From NCBI GenBank assembly GCA_029204225.1, contig CM055102.1, positions 13,364,885-13,428,884 of the forward strand: a DNA stretch of 64,000 nucleotides, given 5' to 3'. Below, piece after piece: positions 41,501-46,281 of this stretch (position 1 is the first letter of the stretch; each line of letters starts with the position of its first letter). The stretch is from Diphasiastrum complanatum. Lineage: Eukaryota > Streptophyta > Lycopodiopsida > Lycopodiales > Lycopodiaceae. The translations under genes and the position numbers were made by a program. The notes below the pieces were generated by a model that was not told where the DNA came from, searched no databases, and saw only the letters and a list, made by a program, of their open reading frames with translations.

Positions 41501-44066
41501 TATGTTGTCAATGGCTAGTTGATACTGTGCATTCATATGCAGGCCAACCATGATTTTGTATGGCATTGACAATATTCGAGATCTTTTTGGTCATAAGGTA
41601 AGCTCTCAGAAAACTTGTGTCTATTTTCTACTAGTTAAATAGCGGAAACTTAGTATACCTGGTTTCTGATGTTTGTTGTTTGAGTCTATAATTTCTGTAA
41701 ATGTATTCAGAGATAGAATGTGTATGGGGGGCCGATATTATTTGACACATTGTTAGAATTATGCTTAAACTTCAGTAACAGCAGCAGATTTTCGTCCTTG
41801 ACCTTTTGACTTGTGACTATTCATCATCTGCATGATATTATTTCACATGAACAAAAACCTACCTCCTGCCCAGATTTGTAGGAACAAATTCTCATTCTCG
41901 AGACAGATGCGCTTGGAATCAATGTGGCCACTGCAGCACATGTTTCTATCCAGATGCGCTTGGCATCACTGTGGCCACTGCAGTTGGATATGATCCAAGC
42001 GCCTCTGTCTATCCATCGTAGATGACGTATTTTTTAAAAGGTTGAAGTCAGTATCGCTGTTTTTTTCCTTGTTAAAAAAACACCCACTCTCAAGCCAGAT
42101 CATTCTTTGAGCCAACTAGCTTTTTGCCCCATCACTCCGCTTTGCATCAGAGCTGAGCGTGGCAGAGAAACGGCGGGAACAGTGATGTTACGCGATGTTA
42201 CAGTATCGTGGTTTTTTCGTTTGTTAAAAAGTACGTATTTTTAAAAAAAAAATTGGTCCTGTTCGGGAACGGAACCCGTTCGAGAATGCGTTCCGTTCCG
42301 TGATGGGCAACTAAGGGTCCTAGGAACTTTTTGGCCCGCAAAGGAACCTTAACTAACTCATGTGTCTACTAGTGCATCATTGGTACTTAAAGAGTCCTAA
42401 AGTAACAAGGAAATATGCTACAACTCACTTGAAGCAGGACCTCTACTAGAGATGTGTCTCATATTTATAATGTTACTTTGAGCATTGTAACTGATTCATG
42501 TTTTATAGTATAGCTACAAATGGTATTTTTTTGGACAAAAAGTAAAAGGAAGAATTATTTGGACCCACTTAGGACCTGGGCTAAAGGTTTCAAAAGTTTG
42601 GAGTATTTTTTAAAACCTTTGAAATGCATTTAAAATGTTTCATGTTTGGATGTTCTAAAACGTTTGGTTGCAACTATGACTGCAATTTGTACTTTTACAT
42701 TGCTCAAAATCTGACAGCAGCACAAGATGCTACAAAGATGTTATGGACAGTGGTATGTATTGGGTTCAAGGGGAGAAGAATGTGTTGCTTGAGCTCTTAA
42801 CTTTTTATTGGCTGTCTGTTTCGGTCGTAACCACCAATACCTTCTTTAAACTGTGAGAGAACATCTCCTCAAATGTAACTAACAAACAGAACAAGGGAAC
42901 ATGGTAGGTTTCAGTTGGCTATTACTCAATCAAGTACTAAACTTTAACGGCTTTATAGACTACGAAGAGCATGTTAGCCATTTATTTATGTTATGGTTGG
43001 CCAAAAGAATCATGTTTGTTTGACACTGATGTTTTAGTGCATAATGAATTGTAAAGATTAGAATCATCTTTACTATAATTTTTCAGATTTTCTGATCACT
43101 GTAACAGCCCTTTTGCTTTGATGTATGCATAAATCTAGGCAAGCTTTTAATCAAAAGACGTCACAATTGTCTTCCAATAAGATACTTCTACAACAGATTG
43201 GAAATTTCTGTCAGTTTAAACAGTGAGTGACATGTTTAATGATAGCTGGTCTCTAACGGTATTCCAGTTACAAAACACCCCACAGCACAGGTGCTGTGGG
43301 GTCCAGGTGCCGTACCACGGCACACATGCTGTGGTACGGCACCTGTTTTTTTTTTGGTTTTTTCGCTTAAAAAAATGAGCTAAAAAAATTTTTCAAAAAA
43401 AAAAAAAAAACAGGTGCCGTGGAACCGAAGTTCCACGGCACTTGTACGGCACCCATGGCACCTGTGCCGTACCAGGTGCCGTACCACGGCACCTGGAACT
43501 TTGTCCAGTTATAACCAAGAAAGCAACTTACCAAAATTTCCAAGCTTGAACTACATTGTTTCAAGAAGCATGCAGATACTACGCCTTTGATTTCTGGCTG
43601 GAGAAAAATAAAAGTGATTTGTGCTTTCATATCACTTTTATGATAAAGTTGATATTTCTAATACCAGCTTAGAATATCTCAAATGAAGTGGAGGAATATC
43701 TATTGGCAGTGAAGTGCACTGACGAACACCAATGTGTCACCAACTTCATAATAGCATAGAATCATGTAAAGTAGCCACAGCAAAGCTCAGGTATGGAATT
43801 TAACAGAGGGAAAGTACAAAGGTTTGCAGGAACCAAATAATTGCTGAGAACTTGAGCTCGGAATGATGTGTCATGTGTGACAATTCAAGTCCATAGATTT
43901 CCTGAAATTTGATGTAGTTTGTTAGGTATCTTTAGTCTGTTCTTGGTTTCTTATCATAGTCATGAAAATTAGATTCCATTCACATTCAGATGGTGTCTCT
44001 TTTTTGCTGCAGGTTGATTTGAAACTTATCAAATCAAACCCAATCTGCCGTCTGGGGATGCGGTAG
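8489..44066 (+). CDS. FARSA: Phenylalanine-tRNA ligase alpha subunit, cytosolic (18 exons, 500 aa)
   Basis: This is the catalytic alpha subunit of the cytosolic alpha2beta2 enzyme that charges tRNA-Phe with phenylalanine using ATP. The coding exons are 8489-8674, 10371-10493, 11495-11584, 13114-13170, 13398-13453, 13705-13797, 19730-19820, 20583-20620, 20814-20852, 21074-21150, 21290-21374, 22343-22439, 29618-29714, 36521-36592, 41087-41153, 41256-41381, 41543-41597 and 44013-44066. Phases match at every junction and no internal stop occurs. Residues 1 to about 200 form the N-terminal tRNA/DNA-binding-like part. The class II core follows: motif 1 region near 226-275 ([14 protein letters not shown] at 262-275), motif 2 at 359-377 ([16 protein letters not shown]) and motif 3 at 460-465 (GLSLER). 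The length is close to the roughly 485-500 aa of plant and animal homologues. The ATG is the first in frame; an in-frame TGA lies at 8423-8425. All introns are GT-AG except intron 7, which is GC-AG. The gene looks functional despite 34 kb of transposon-laden introns. Confidence 0.95.
8897..9145 (+). repeat. Three diverged tandem repeats in intron 1
   Basis: Starting at about 8897, 9001 and 9079, a unit beginning G(A/T)AGCT is repeated. It carries GATAA(C/T)GTGC and TTTAGA(G/A)GCA-like words. The spacing is about 104 and then 78 bases, so the middle unit is shorter. Confidence 0.6.
9521..9622. repeat. Near-perfect 102-nt hairpin in intron 1
   Basis: The arm 9521-9567 (starting CGCTTCCTGTAACTAATG) pairs with 9575-9622 over about 47 nt. 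There is one bulged base and few mismatches, and the loop is about 7 nt. Hairpins of this kind are seen in young MIRNA loci, hairpin siRNA loci and snap-back MITEs. It lies on the sense strand of a transcribed intron, so it would be copied into the pre-mRNA. Confidence 0.85.
10034..10090. repeat. (CT)n(CG)n microsatellite, intron 1
   Basis: A CT run of about 35 nt passes directly into an alternating CG run of about 22 nt. Long CG alternation is uncommon in plant DNA. Confidence 0.95.
10371..10493 (+). CDS. FARSA: PheRS alpha exon 2 (residues 63-103)
   Basis: Acceptor CTGCAG|GACATA, donor CAG|GTCAGT, phase 0 on both sides. It encodes [20 protein letters not shown], a well conserved N-terminal segment of eukaryotic PheRS alpha. 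Confidence 0.95.
11411..11459. repeat. (TG)n(GA)n microsatellite, intron 2
   Basis: A TG run (11411-11429) is followed by a GA run to 11459, only 35 bases before the exon 3 acceptor. It therefore sits where the polypyrimidine tract and branch point are normally found. Confidence 0.95.
11495..11584 (+). CDS. FARSA: PheRS alpha exon 3 (residues 104-133)
   Basis: Acceptor CTGCAG|AAAAAG, donor AAG|GTATAT, phase 0. It encodes [18 protein letters not shown], matching the VFKIG...NKW pattern of homologues. Confidence 0.94.
11655..12375. mobile_element. hAT-like non-autonomous insert in intron 3 (edges uncertain)
   Basis: The left part (about 11660-11755) has repeated GGAACG/TTCCG words and then a long T tract. 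The right part (about 12280-12370) has a T tract and then the words GTTCCGGAACC and GTTGTTCCGACG. The plan resembles the ends of the hAT transposon at 14650-16900. No target duplication could be fixed, and it may be composite. Confidence 0.4.
13114..13170 (+). CDS. FARSA: PheRS alpha exon 4 (residues 134-152)
   Basis: A 57-nt exon with acceptor GATGTAG|GTGTCA and donor CAG|GTGATG, phase 0. It encodes [19 protein letters not shown], which joins VSRK of exon 3 as in homologues (VSRKV.DVED). Confidence 0.9.
13398..13453 (+). CDS. FARSA: PheRS alpha exon 5 (residues 153-170, 171 split)
   Basis: Acceptor TTCCCAG|GATTTG, donor CCTCT|GTAAGT. It encodes [13 protein letters not shown] and ends with two bases of a codon, which the first base of exon 6 completes to Leu. 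Confidence 0.93.
13705..13797 (+). CDS. FARSA: PheRS alpha exon 6 (residues 171-201, 202 split)
   Basis: Acceptor AACAG|AATCTGG, donor CAAAG|GTAGCT. It encodes [16 protein letters not shown] and [10 protein letters not shown], strongly conserved in the family. Confidence 0.95.
13851..13954. repeat. (CT)n ... (CA)n compound microsatellite, intron 6
   Basis: The CT run is at about 13851-13887. A short CTCACT linker follows, and then a CA run at about 13901-13954. Confidence 0.95.
14650..16900 (-). mobile_element. Decayed hAT DNA transposon in intron 6
   Basis: The - strand carries pieces of an hAT transposase between two ends of matching design. The left end (about 14653-14745) has GCGTTC/GAACG words and then an inward T tract. 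The right end (about 16790-16880) has an A-rich tract and then GTTCCGG/GGAATG/GAACGC words. Subterminal repeats of this kind are typical transposase binding sites in hAT elements. The exact termini and target duplication could not be fixed. Confidence 0.7.
15063..16329 (-). pseudogene. hAT transposase remnant (BED finger, DUF659-like core, acidic tail)
   Basis: In - strand order: a BED-finger-like stretch (16329 to about 16118: [25 protein letters not shown], then CPMC); a DUF659-like core (15853-15512) with [16 protein letters not shown] and [18 protein letters not shown]; a later segment near 15297-15200 with [15 protein letters not shown]; and an acidic C-terminus ([15 protein letters not shown]) ending at about 15063. 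Frames change between the pieces and stops occur, so no intact transposase remains. Some of the breaks could be introns. Confidence 0.8.
17018..17700. mobile_element. Possible second hAT-type insert in intron 6
   Basis: ATGTTCCGGAATG-like words occur at about 17033-17046 with an inward T tract (17112-17128), and again in similar form at 17668-17682. The ends are not proven. An (AC)n run sits inside. Confidence 0.3.
17592..17635. repeat. (AC)n microsatellite, intron 6
   Basis: A pure AC run of about 44 nt, preceded by a short TATCTATATCT stretch. Confidence 0.95.
19730..19820 (+). CDS. FARSA: PheRS alpha exon 7 (residues 202-232)
   Basis: Acceptor ATCGCAG|GGGTAC. It encodes [17 protein letters not shown] and GGHLHPLLK. 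It ends CTCAAG followed by GCAATA rather than GT. The next family residues (VRAQF) begin at 20583, so a GC donor after AAG is the only splice that keeps both frame and homology. Confidence 0.92.
19821..20582 (+). other. Intron 7 with a GC-AG splice pair
   Basis: The donor is AAG|GCAATA and the acceptor TGAAAG|GTACGC. GC-AG introns are a known minor class in plants and usually have a strong AAG before the donor, as here. Confidence 0.75.
20583..20620 (+). CDS. FARSA: PheRS alpha exon 8 (residues 233-244, 245 split)
   Basis: A 38-nt micro-exon encoding [12 protein letters not shown]. Acceptor AAAG|GTACGC, donor ATGGG|GTAAGT. Homologues have a matching VR.QFR.IF..MGF run. Confidence 0.93.
20814..20852 (+). 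CDS. FARSA: PheRS alpha exon 9 (residues 245-257, 258 split)
   Basis: A 39-nt micro-exon encoding [12 protein letters not shown], part of the motif 1 region. Acceptor TACAG|ATTTGA, donor AAGCAG|GTATAT. Confidence 0.94.
21074..21150 (+). CDS. FARSA: PheRS alpha exon 10 (residues 258-283, 284 split)
   Basis: Encodes [20 protein letters not shown], one of the most conserved stretches of the subunit. Acceptor CACAG|TTTTTG, donor GCAAG|GTGTAC. Confidence 0.96.
21290..21374 (+). CDS. FARSA: PheRS alpha exon 11 (residues 284-311, 312 split)
   Basis: Encodes [20 protein letters not shown]. Acceptor TTGTAG|TGCCTG, donor ATAGG|GTATGT. Its GSIG joins GYNWKRE of exon 12, where homologues read GS.GY.YDWK. 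Confidence 0.94.
21487..21935. mobile_element. Small hAT-type insert in intron 11
   Basis: The left end has TTGCACTTTCCGATC, then GATCCGGGAAATCCC facing its own reverse complement, then two T tracts. The right end has GGATCGCAATC and CTGCAACTCAGGG. Much of this matches the 721-bp element at 60169-60889 (GATCCGGGAAATCC, GCCAATATGGGTAT, GCAACGGATCGC). The flanks TATATCTG and TATATCTA might be an 8-bp duplication with one mismatch, but the region is AT-simple. Confidence 0.6.
22343..22439 (+). CDS. FARSA: PheRS alpha exon 12 (residues 312-344)
   Basis: Encodes [20 protein letters not shown] and [10 protein letters not shown], the [12 protein letters not shown] core common to all PheRS alpha subunits. 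Acceptor GCGCAG|TTATGG, donor CCCAG|GTAGCA. Confidence 0.96.
22489..22690. repeat. ~110-bp tandem duplication just after exon 12
   Basis: Two copies of a unit starting CAGGGTAC(T/G)TATATAAA (about 22489 and 22599) share AGAAGCAAGAT and GTACACT(C/G)TAGTGTT words. The second copy is a little shorter and has diverged. Confidence 0.8.
23612..23776 (+). pseudogene. LINE-type ORF2 C-terminal fragment (tentative), intron 12
   Basis: One open frame reads [20 protein letters not shown] and later [20 protein letters not shown], ending at TAA. It resembles a segment common near the ends of plant LINE-like reverse transcriptase ORFs (YGCE.WG..I, E..LLP.E..AM.R). A related piece lies at 59616-59990. The wider element is not delimited. 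Confidence 0.5.
24940..25043 (+). mobile_element. LINE 3' UTR end (copy 0), intron 12
   Basis: TTGGAGACAT...ATGCTCCCA, then CTTTTGGCATGGAAAAGACA and TTAATAAG, match the 3' ends of the - strand LINE copies near 31070 and 32705. The (TC)n tail follows directly. The coding part upstream is lost or too decayed. Confidence 0.7.
25044..25090. repeat. (TC)n tail between two LINE copies
   Basis: A pure TC run of about 47 nt joining the 3' end of one LINE (left) to the 5' leader of the next (right). Confidence 0.95.
25091..26559 (+). mobile_element. LINE copy 1: ORF1-only derivative
   Basis: A 5' leader (25091-25357) with several CTGATC words leads into ORF1. About 70 bases after the ORF1 stop the family 3' UTR begins, ending CTTTTGGCATGGAAAAGACG and TTAATAAAGC. 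A (TTC)n(TC)n tail follows to 26611. The endonuclease/reverse transcriptase ORF2 is absent, so this is a half-LINE, comparable in plan with mammalian HAL1 elements. Confidence 0.7.
25358..26358 (+). pseudogene. LINE ORF1 (nucleic-acid-binding gag-like), one frameshift
   Basis: It starts [17 protein letters not shown] and continues with a Ser/Pro/Ala-rich segment to about residue 90. The frame then shifts near 25610-25640. The second frame carries a coiled-coil-like stretch ([20 protein letters not shown]) and a globular C-terminal part with [11 protein letters not shown] and [13 protein letters not shown], ending at TAG 26356-26358. LINE ORF1 proteins bind element RNA; the class is inferred from layout and from its repeated place before ORF2. 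One indel breaks the frame. Confidence 0.65.
26560..26611. repeat. (TTC)n(TC)n tail between LINE copies 1 and 2
   Basis: About six TTC units run into about 17 TC units. The next LINE leader starts at the end of the run. Confidence 0.95.
26612..28660 (+). mobile_element. LINE copy 2, truncated in ORF2, intron 12
   Basis: The leader (26612 to about 26940) has repeated GGAGC/GCACACC words. Broken ORF1 pieces follow ([18 protein letters not shown] at about 27192-27245, then NLTYKWQKD-like), and then the ORF2 endonuclease. The sequence stops matching a LINE at about 28660, where an LTR-like sequence starts. Several stops and shifts are present. Confidence 0.7.
27630..28420 (+). pseudogene. LINE ORF2 endonuclease domain, broken
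   Basis: An exonuclease-endonuclease-phosphatase fold can be followed: HVGVWNCNG with the first Asn, [10 protein letters not shown] with the catalytic Glu, TGDFN near 28033-28047 followed by a [15 protein letters not shown], and the FDHSFMSF region matching the final Asp-His pair. Frames switch near 27810-28060. This domain nicks target DNA to prime reverse transcription. No reverse transcriptase part follows. Confidence 0.75.
28661..29300 (+). repeat. Probable solo LTR within intron 12
   Basis: It starts TGTTATGTAC, the same ten bases as the gypsy LTR at 346, directly against the LINE coding sequence. A TATA-like GTGTATAAG lies near 29040, and an AATAAA poly(A)-type signal near 29170. The right edge and target duplication are not resolved. 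Exon 13 lies about 320 bases downstream. Confidence 0.4.
29618..29714 (+). CDS. FARSA: PheRS alpha exon 13 (residues 345-376, 377 split; motif 2)
   Basis: Encodes [20 protein letters not shown] and LAEFHQIEG: class II motif 2, which contacts ATP and the tRNA acceptor end. Acceptor CTTAG|GATGGA, donor GAAG|GTTTGT. It stands alone between two introns of about 7 kb. Confidence 0.96.
29715..30957 (+). other. Intron 13, left part: no element recognised
   Basis: AT-rich, with no domain or clear repeat seen. An ORF at 30802-31077 ends in the GA microsatellite and has no recognisable product. Confidence 0.4.
30958..31066 (-). repeat. LINE 3'-end stub and (CT)n/(TTTC)n tract
   Basis: On the - strand the tail of copy A (TTTC units, then a TC run, 31066-31000) passes straight into another CCTTTGGCATGGAAAAGACA end with a CTTCTTCTTCTC tail (30999-30958). 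This stub is only about 30 bases of the family 3' end. Confidence 0.8.
31067..32628 (-). mobile_element. LINE copy A, 5'-truncated, intron 13
   Basis: The - strand starts within ORF2 at 32628, abutting the (CT)n tail of copy B. It runs through the end of the reverse transcriptase region ([20 protein letters not shown] near 32570), the C-terminal part of ORF2, and a 3' UTR ending near 31067 with the family signature. Stops are present upstream of the last open frame. Confidence 0.8.
31235..31921 (-). pseudogene. LINE ORF2 C-terminus with CCHC-type finger (copy A)
   Basis: The open frame of 228 codons reads [20 protein letters not shown], then a zinc-knuckle-like [20 protein letters not shown], and ends in a hydrophilic tail rich in Asp, Arg and His ([20 protein letters not shown]). 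The C-x2-C-x8-H-x4-C spacing fits the finger found at the end of many plant LINE ORF2 proteins. It is part of a longer ORF that is now broken. Confidence 0.75.
32629..32700. repeat. (CT)36-type tail of LINE copy B
   Basis: About 72 nt of pure AG on the + strand, i.e. CT on the LINE strand. The left end touches the interior of LINE copy A; the right end touches CTTTATTATG, the 3' end of copy B. Confidence 0.97.
32701..33663 (-). mobile_element. LINE copy B, intron 13
   Basis: It is nearly the same as copy A over the ORF2 C-terminus and 3' UTR, with scattered substitutions and a small deletion near 33350 that breaks the finger region. It is cut at 33663 by a copia LTR, within GGTGGG, where copy A continues GTGCCTGAGG. 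The LINE 5' end at 35463 may belong to this copy. Confidence 0.8.
33664..34096 (-). repeat. Copia-type 3' LTR (433 bp), intron 13
   Basis: On the - strand it begins TGTTAGAAAT and ends ATTTCCTACA, a TG...CA sequence with inverted ends. It is preceded (34097-34102) by GGAGGG, a typical polypurine tract. It lies directly against LINE copy B. A second LTR was not found. Confidence 0.7.
34097..34700 (-). mobile_element. Copia-type internal remnant without a clear pol
   Basis: Between the polypurine tract and LINE ORF1 lies about 600 bases with a broken reading frame ([20 protein letters not shown], then [20 protein letters not shown]) that I cannot assign to a domain. It is probably the 3' internal region of the same element. 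Confidence 0.4.
34700..35463 (-). mobile_element. LINE 5' end with ORF1 start, intron 13
   Basis: The leader (35463-35223) is made of degenerate GGATCAGC/CCAGTCAG-like words. ORF1 starts at 35222 with [14 protein letters not shown], parallel to [14 protein letters not shown] in copy 1. It continues with a Ser/Pro-rich part, [14 protein letters not shown] and, in another frame, a coiled-coil-like [19 protein letters not shown]. It breaks off near 34700. The leader starts exactly at a (CT)n tract. Confidence 0.6.
35464..35514. repeat. (GA)n microsatellite abutting the LINE leader
   Basis: A GA run of about 51 nt. The far side (from 35515) shows no LINE 3' end, so this may be the original target microsatellite. 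Confidence 0.95.
35515..36520 (+). other. Intron 13, right part: no element recognised
   Basis: AT-rich unique-looking intron sequence; no domain, tandem repeat or long inverted repeat was seen. Confidence 0.4.
36521..36592 (+). CDS. FARSA: PheRS alpha exon 14 (residues 377-400, 401 split)
   Basis: Encodes [20 protein letters not shown] and SRL, matching the [12 protein letters not shown] block. Acceptor TTCCAG|GTGTTG, donor TTAG|GTACGA. Confidence 0.96.
37020..37560 (-). repeat. LTR of the gypsy element (edges estimated)
   Basis: This lies after the end of the - strand gypsy pol. A TATA-like CTATAAGTAG sits near 37394-37403. Downstream of it on the - strand is a perfect 20-bp tandem pair (37331-37370 on the + strand), and then a roughly 40-bp imperfect repeat with AGCAAGACTTAA (37230-37275). 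The edges are not fixed. Confidence 0.45.
37561..38862 (-). pseudogene. Ty3/gypsy integrase and chromodomain, broken
   Basis: The - strand frames carry the integrase zinc region and core ([44 protein letters not shown]; later [20 protein letters not shown]), then a C-terminal segment ([31 protein letters not shown]) and a chromodomain end ([13 protein letters not shown]). A frameshift near 38480-38540 separates the two integrase halves, and a TAG precedes the chromodomain Trp. The reverse transcriptase and gag parts are missing beyond 38862, where a + strand copia relic starts. Confidence 0.9.
38863..40860 (+). pseudogene. Ty1/copia integrase and reverse transcriptase, broken
   Basis: The + strand carries an integrase core in several frames ([12 protein letters not shown] near 38900, GVAERRNRT-like near 39200, [20 protein letters not shown] at about 39350). 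The reverse transcriptase follows (39860-40808) with [50 protein letters not shown] and [10 protein letters not shown]. At least three stops or shifts occur (near 38945, 40130, 40230). RNase H stops after a few residues near 40860. Both ends are truncated and no LTR was seen. Confidence 0.9.
41087..41153 (+). CDS. FARSA: PheRS alpha exon 15 (residues 401-422, 423 split)
   Basis: Encodes [18 protein letters not shown], an invariant block of the family near the active site. Acceptor AACAG|GCATAA, donor TTCAG|GTGCTT. Confidence 0.96.
41256..41381 (+). CDS. FARSA: PheRS alpha exon 16 (residues 423-464, 465 split; motif 3)
   Basis: Encodes [20 protein letters not shown] and [17 protein letters not shown], ending with class II motif 3, whose Arg (465) is split over the intron. 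Acceptor GTGCAG|CTATCA, donor GAAAG|GTGTCC. Confidence 0.97.
41543..41597 (+). CDS. FARSA: PheRS alpha exon 17 (residues 465-483)
   Basis: Encodes [18 protein letters not shown], directly after motif 3 as in homologues. Acceptor ATGCAG|GCCAAC, donor ATAAG|GTAAGC. Confidence 0.96.
41904..41983. repeat. 33-bp unit repeated at 47-bp spacing, intron 17
   Basis: CAGATGCGCTTGG(A/C)ATCA(A/C)TGTGGCCACTG... occurs at 41904 and 41951 with two differences. Confidence 0.85.
42020..42330. mobile_element. hAT-like insert in intron 17 (edges uncertain)
   Basis: Tracts of T and A flank GC-rich words. The right part reads GTTCGGGAACGGAACC, then GCGTTCCGTTCCG (42262-42302), after an A tract, as in the other inserts of this type. 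Similar AGTATCG(C/T) words next to T tracts occur near 42050 and 42210. No target duplication was found. Confidence 0.35.
43271..43503. mobile_element. Foldback insert with 8-bp target duplication, intron 17
   Basis: A 233-bp insert is flanked by TCCAGTTA at 43263-43270 and 43504-43511. Its ends carry many copies of GGTGCCGTACCACGGCACC-like palindromic words. The inner part is a T tract (43347-43356), TTCGCTTAAAAAAATGAGC, and an A tract (43396-43411). Terminal matching is short (CAAA...TTTG). The 8-bp duplication fits the hAT superfamily. Confidence 0.8.
44013..44066 (+). CDS. FARSA: PheRS alpha exon 18 (residues 484-500 and stop)
   Basis: Encodes [17 protein letters not shown] and TAG. Acceptor GCTGCAG|GTTGAT. 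Homologues end with the same DL.LIK.NPICR pattern. The poly(A) site was not identified. Confidence 0.95.
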   Translation, partial: VDLKLIKSNPICRLGMR

Positions 44067-44084
44067 CAAGCAGATTGACAGAAA

Positions 44085-44245
44085 TGGGTCGATGAATATT
44101 TTCTTTCAGTGAAATTTTCTAAGGGCATTATAAGATACATGCTTCGAGTACAACATATCCATTTTGACATTGCACTGCAAGCAACAAGTTCCTTAGATTG
44201 CTTAGTGGATGCTTATTGGCCATTATTTATTTGGGCCTTGTCAAT
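44085..44245 (+). pseudogene. Copia RNase H fragment just after the PheRS stop
   Basis: From about 44109 the frame reads KFSKGIIRYMLRVQHIHFDI, then LQATSSLDCLVDAYW, which matches the start of copia RNase H (KRILRYL.GT...L...SSL.L..Y.DADW). It is a small truncated piece starting about 20-40 bases after the stop codon, so it may lie within the 3' UTR. Confidence 0.65.
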
Positions 44246-45928
44246 AACTTGGGTCCATATTGTGAGTTGTGATCAGACTATGCTTTGGGTGTCAAATTCC
44301 AACATTCTCGTTTTAGTATTTGGGTCCCTAGGCCTAACTCACAGGACTTCAGGCCCTGAAATGGGCCCCAGCTATCATATACGCCCATAGGGCCTCATGG
44401 AATGTATGATTTGAGAGAGTAGTGAGTATTTGAATATCAATTTTTTCTATATGCTTAATTCGAACATTTTTGTGGAGATATTGTATCAGTGACATTTGCA
44501 GTCTTATCTCTACTCATCTGTTTTGGGGTGTTGATATGCTCATAACTGAGAATGCATCTGGGTTTCCAGGGGGGGGGGGAACCTGGGATCTAAGAAACTT
44601 TGGATGTCAAGCTAACCAACTGACCCAACCCACCCTGTTGGATGATAACTGAGAATGAGGCTATTCCTAGTTAGACAGCAATAGCTATTTGTCTTGTCTA
44701 GTCAAATTTCATGACCACTTGGATGTTGAAGACATGATTGTAAACATGTTAGTTCAAATTCACGATACACTAGACATTTATTGCATGGACACTTCATATT
44801 GCACTTTATGAAACTAAGCTTGCAGGTCTTTGTTGCTGTCCACATGCTAATTAGATTTGTTGTAGGGCTTTTCTAGAATTGCTCCCCTAACAATTCATGA
44901 TATAAGGGCCGTCCTTTGTGTTCCATGCTTCTGATTTGTTTGGGCCTCCTAAGAGTTGCTCAGGTTGGTAAATAACATTCTCAAAGCTGCTGTTTTTAAA
45001 GCAGGTCACTTTTTTCCTTCAAAAGAAAAAATGTATGACCATTCCCTAGTTTCAACCAGTGGATAGTGCGACTATTTTGCGAGTAAATGTTTTGTGAGTT
45101 TTGCGAGTACATTGATCAAATTTTTGTGATTGTGGCAAGCAATAAAATCATCCAATTTGAATATAGGAGGATCAACTATAACAGTAGTCATATTACCATT
45201 GTAATGTCATCCTTCTATGGTACCGATTAACAAGTATGTTCTATCTGGCCACTATAGTTATGTCACCAACACAATATAACTTGTAATCCAATTCTGACCA
45301 TCATCTGCTATTTCCAACCGTTCCATGCTCACAGATGATGGTGGTAACTCAAATGCAGTTTTGCCATTGTTTTTATTGGGCAACTCAAAAACATTCACGA
45401 CTATCTCACAAGCCTCAAACATTTTTCTAAACTTGCTAATGACAGGGATATTTGACAATGGAGCGGTAACACTAATAAATACACCCTTAAGTTAACACTT
45501 CAGTCTCATTTTATTTTTTTAGGTGTCCGAAACTTCAAACATACTGTCATTATCACTTAATCTGTCATCAATGCAATCAACCAGTGGATGGTCTAGTTTG
45601 CTACATAGCAGTTGTTGTCATATTTCGTTAATAAAATATGAAGATAATATGAACTTGTTGGCTTGTGGTCAAGTGTACCAATTTAGTTTTTCATGAGAAT
45701 TAATTGAATCAGTAACTTGTAGATTACGGCACACAAACTTGGAAGCTCTTTTCAAGGCAAGATCGACATTCAATTTTATCTATTATAGGTAGTTATTTTT
45801 AGATTTCATGTATGGTTTCATGCATGATACCCATTTGGGCCTTTTATGCAAGTTCTTTCCATAGAAAACTTGAAGCCCCTCATTTATACCGATACAAATT
45901 CTATTGTCAATCTACTTACTTCAAAATG
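44246..45928. other. Intergenic, no gene recognised
   Basis: Low coding signal. A 66-codon - strand ORF (45258-45458) has no known domain. A G tract (44570-44579) is present. Confidence 0.35.
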
Positions 45929-45948
45929 GTGTGTGTGTGTGTGTGTGT

Positions 45949-46024
<76 letters not shown>

Positions 46025-46126
46025 TCACATTATCGCTATTTCTCATCTTCAACCTAAAACAAACCTAAAAAATCTTAAAAGATTGAAAAATCGATGCTCT
46101 CCCTCTCTCTTGCAATCCCAACTGTG

Positions 46127-46190
<64 letters not shown>

Positions 46191-46219
46191 GCACATGCAC
46201 ACGCACACGCACACGCGCA

Positions 46220-46280
<61 letters not shown>
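45929..46280. repeat. Compound (GT)n(CT)n and (TC)n(AC)n microsatellites
   Basis: GT run 45929-45952, CT run to about 46020, a roughly 108-base spacer, TC run 46129-46188, then an AC run with GC interruptions to about 46280. The many long ORFs across this tract are repeat artefacts. Confidence 0.97.
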
Positions 46281-46281
<1 letters not shown>

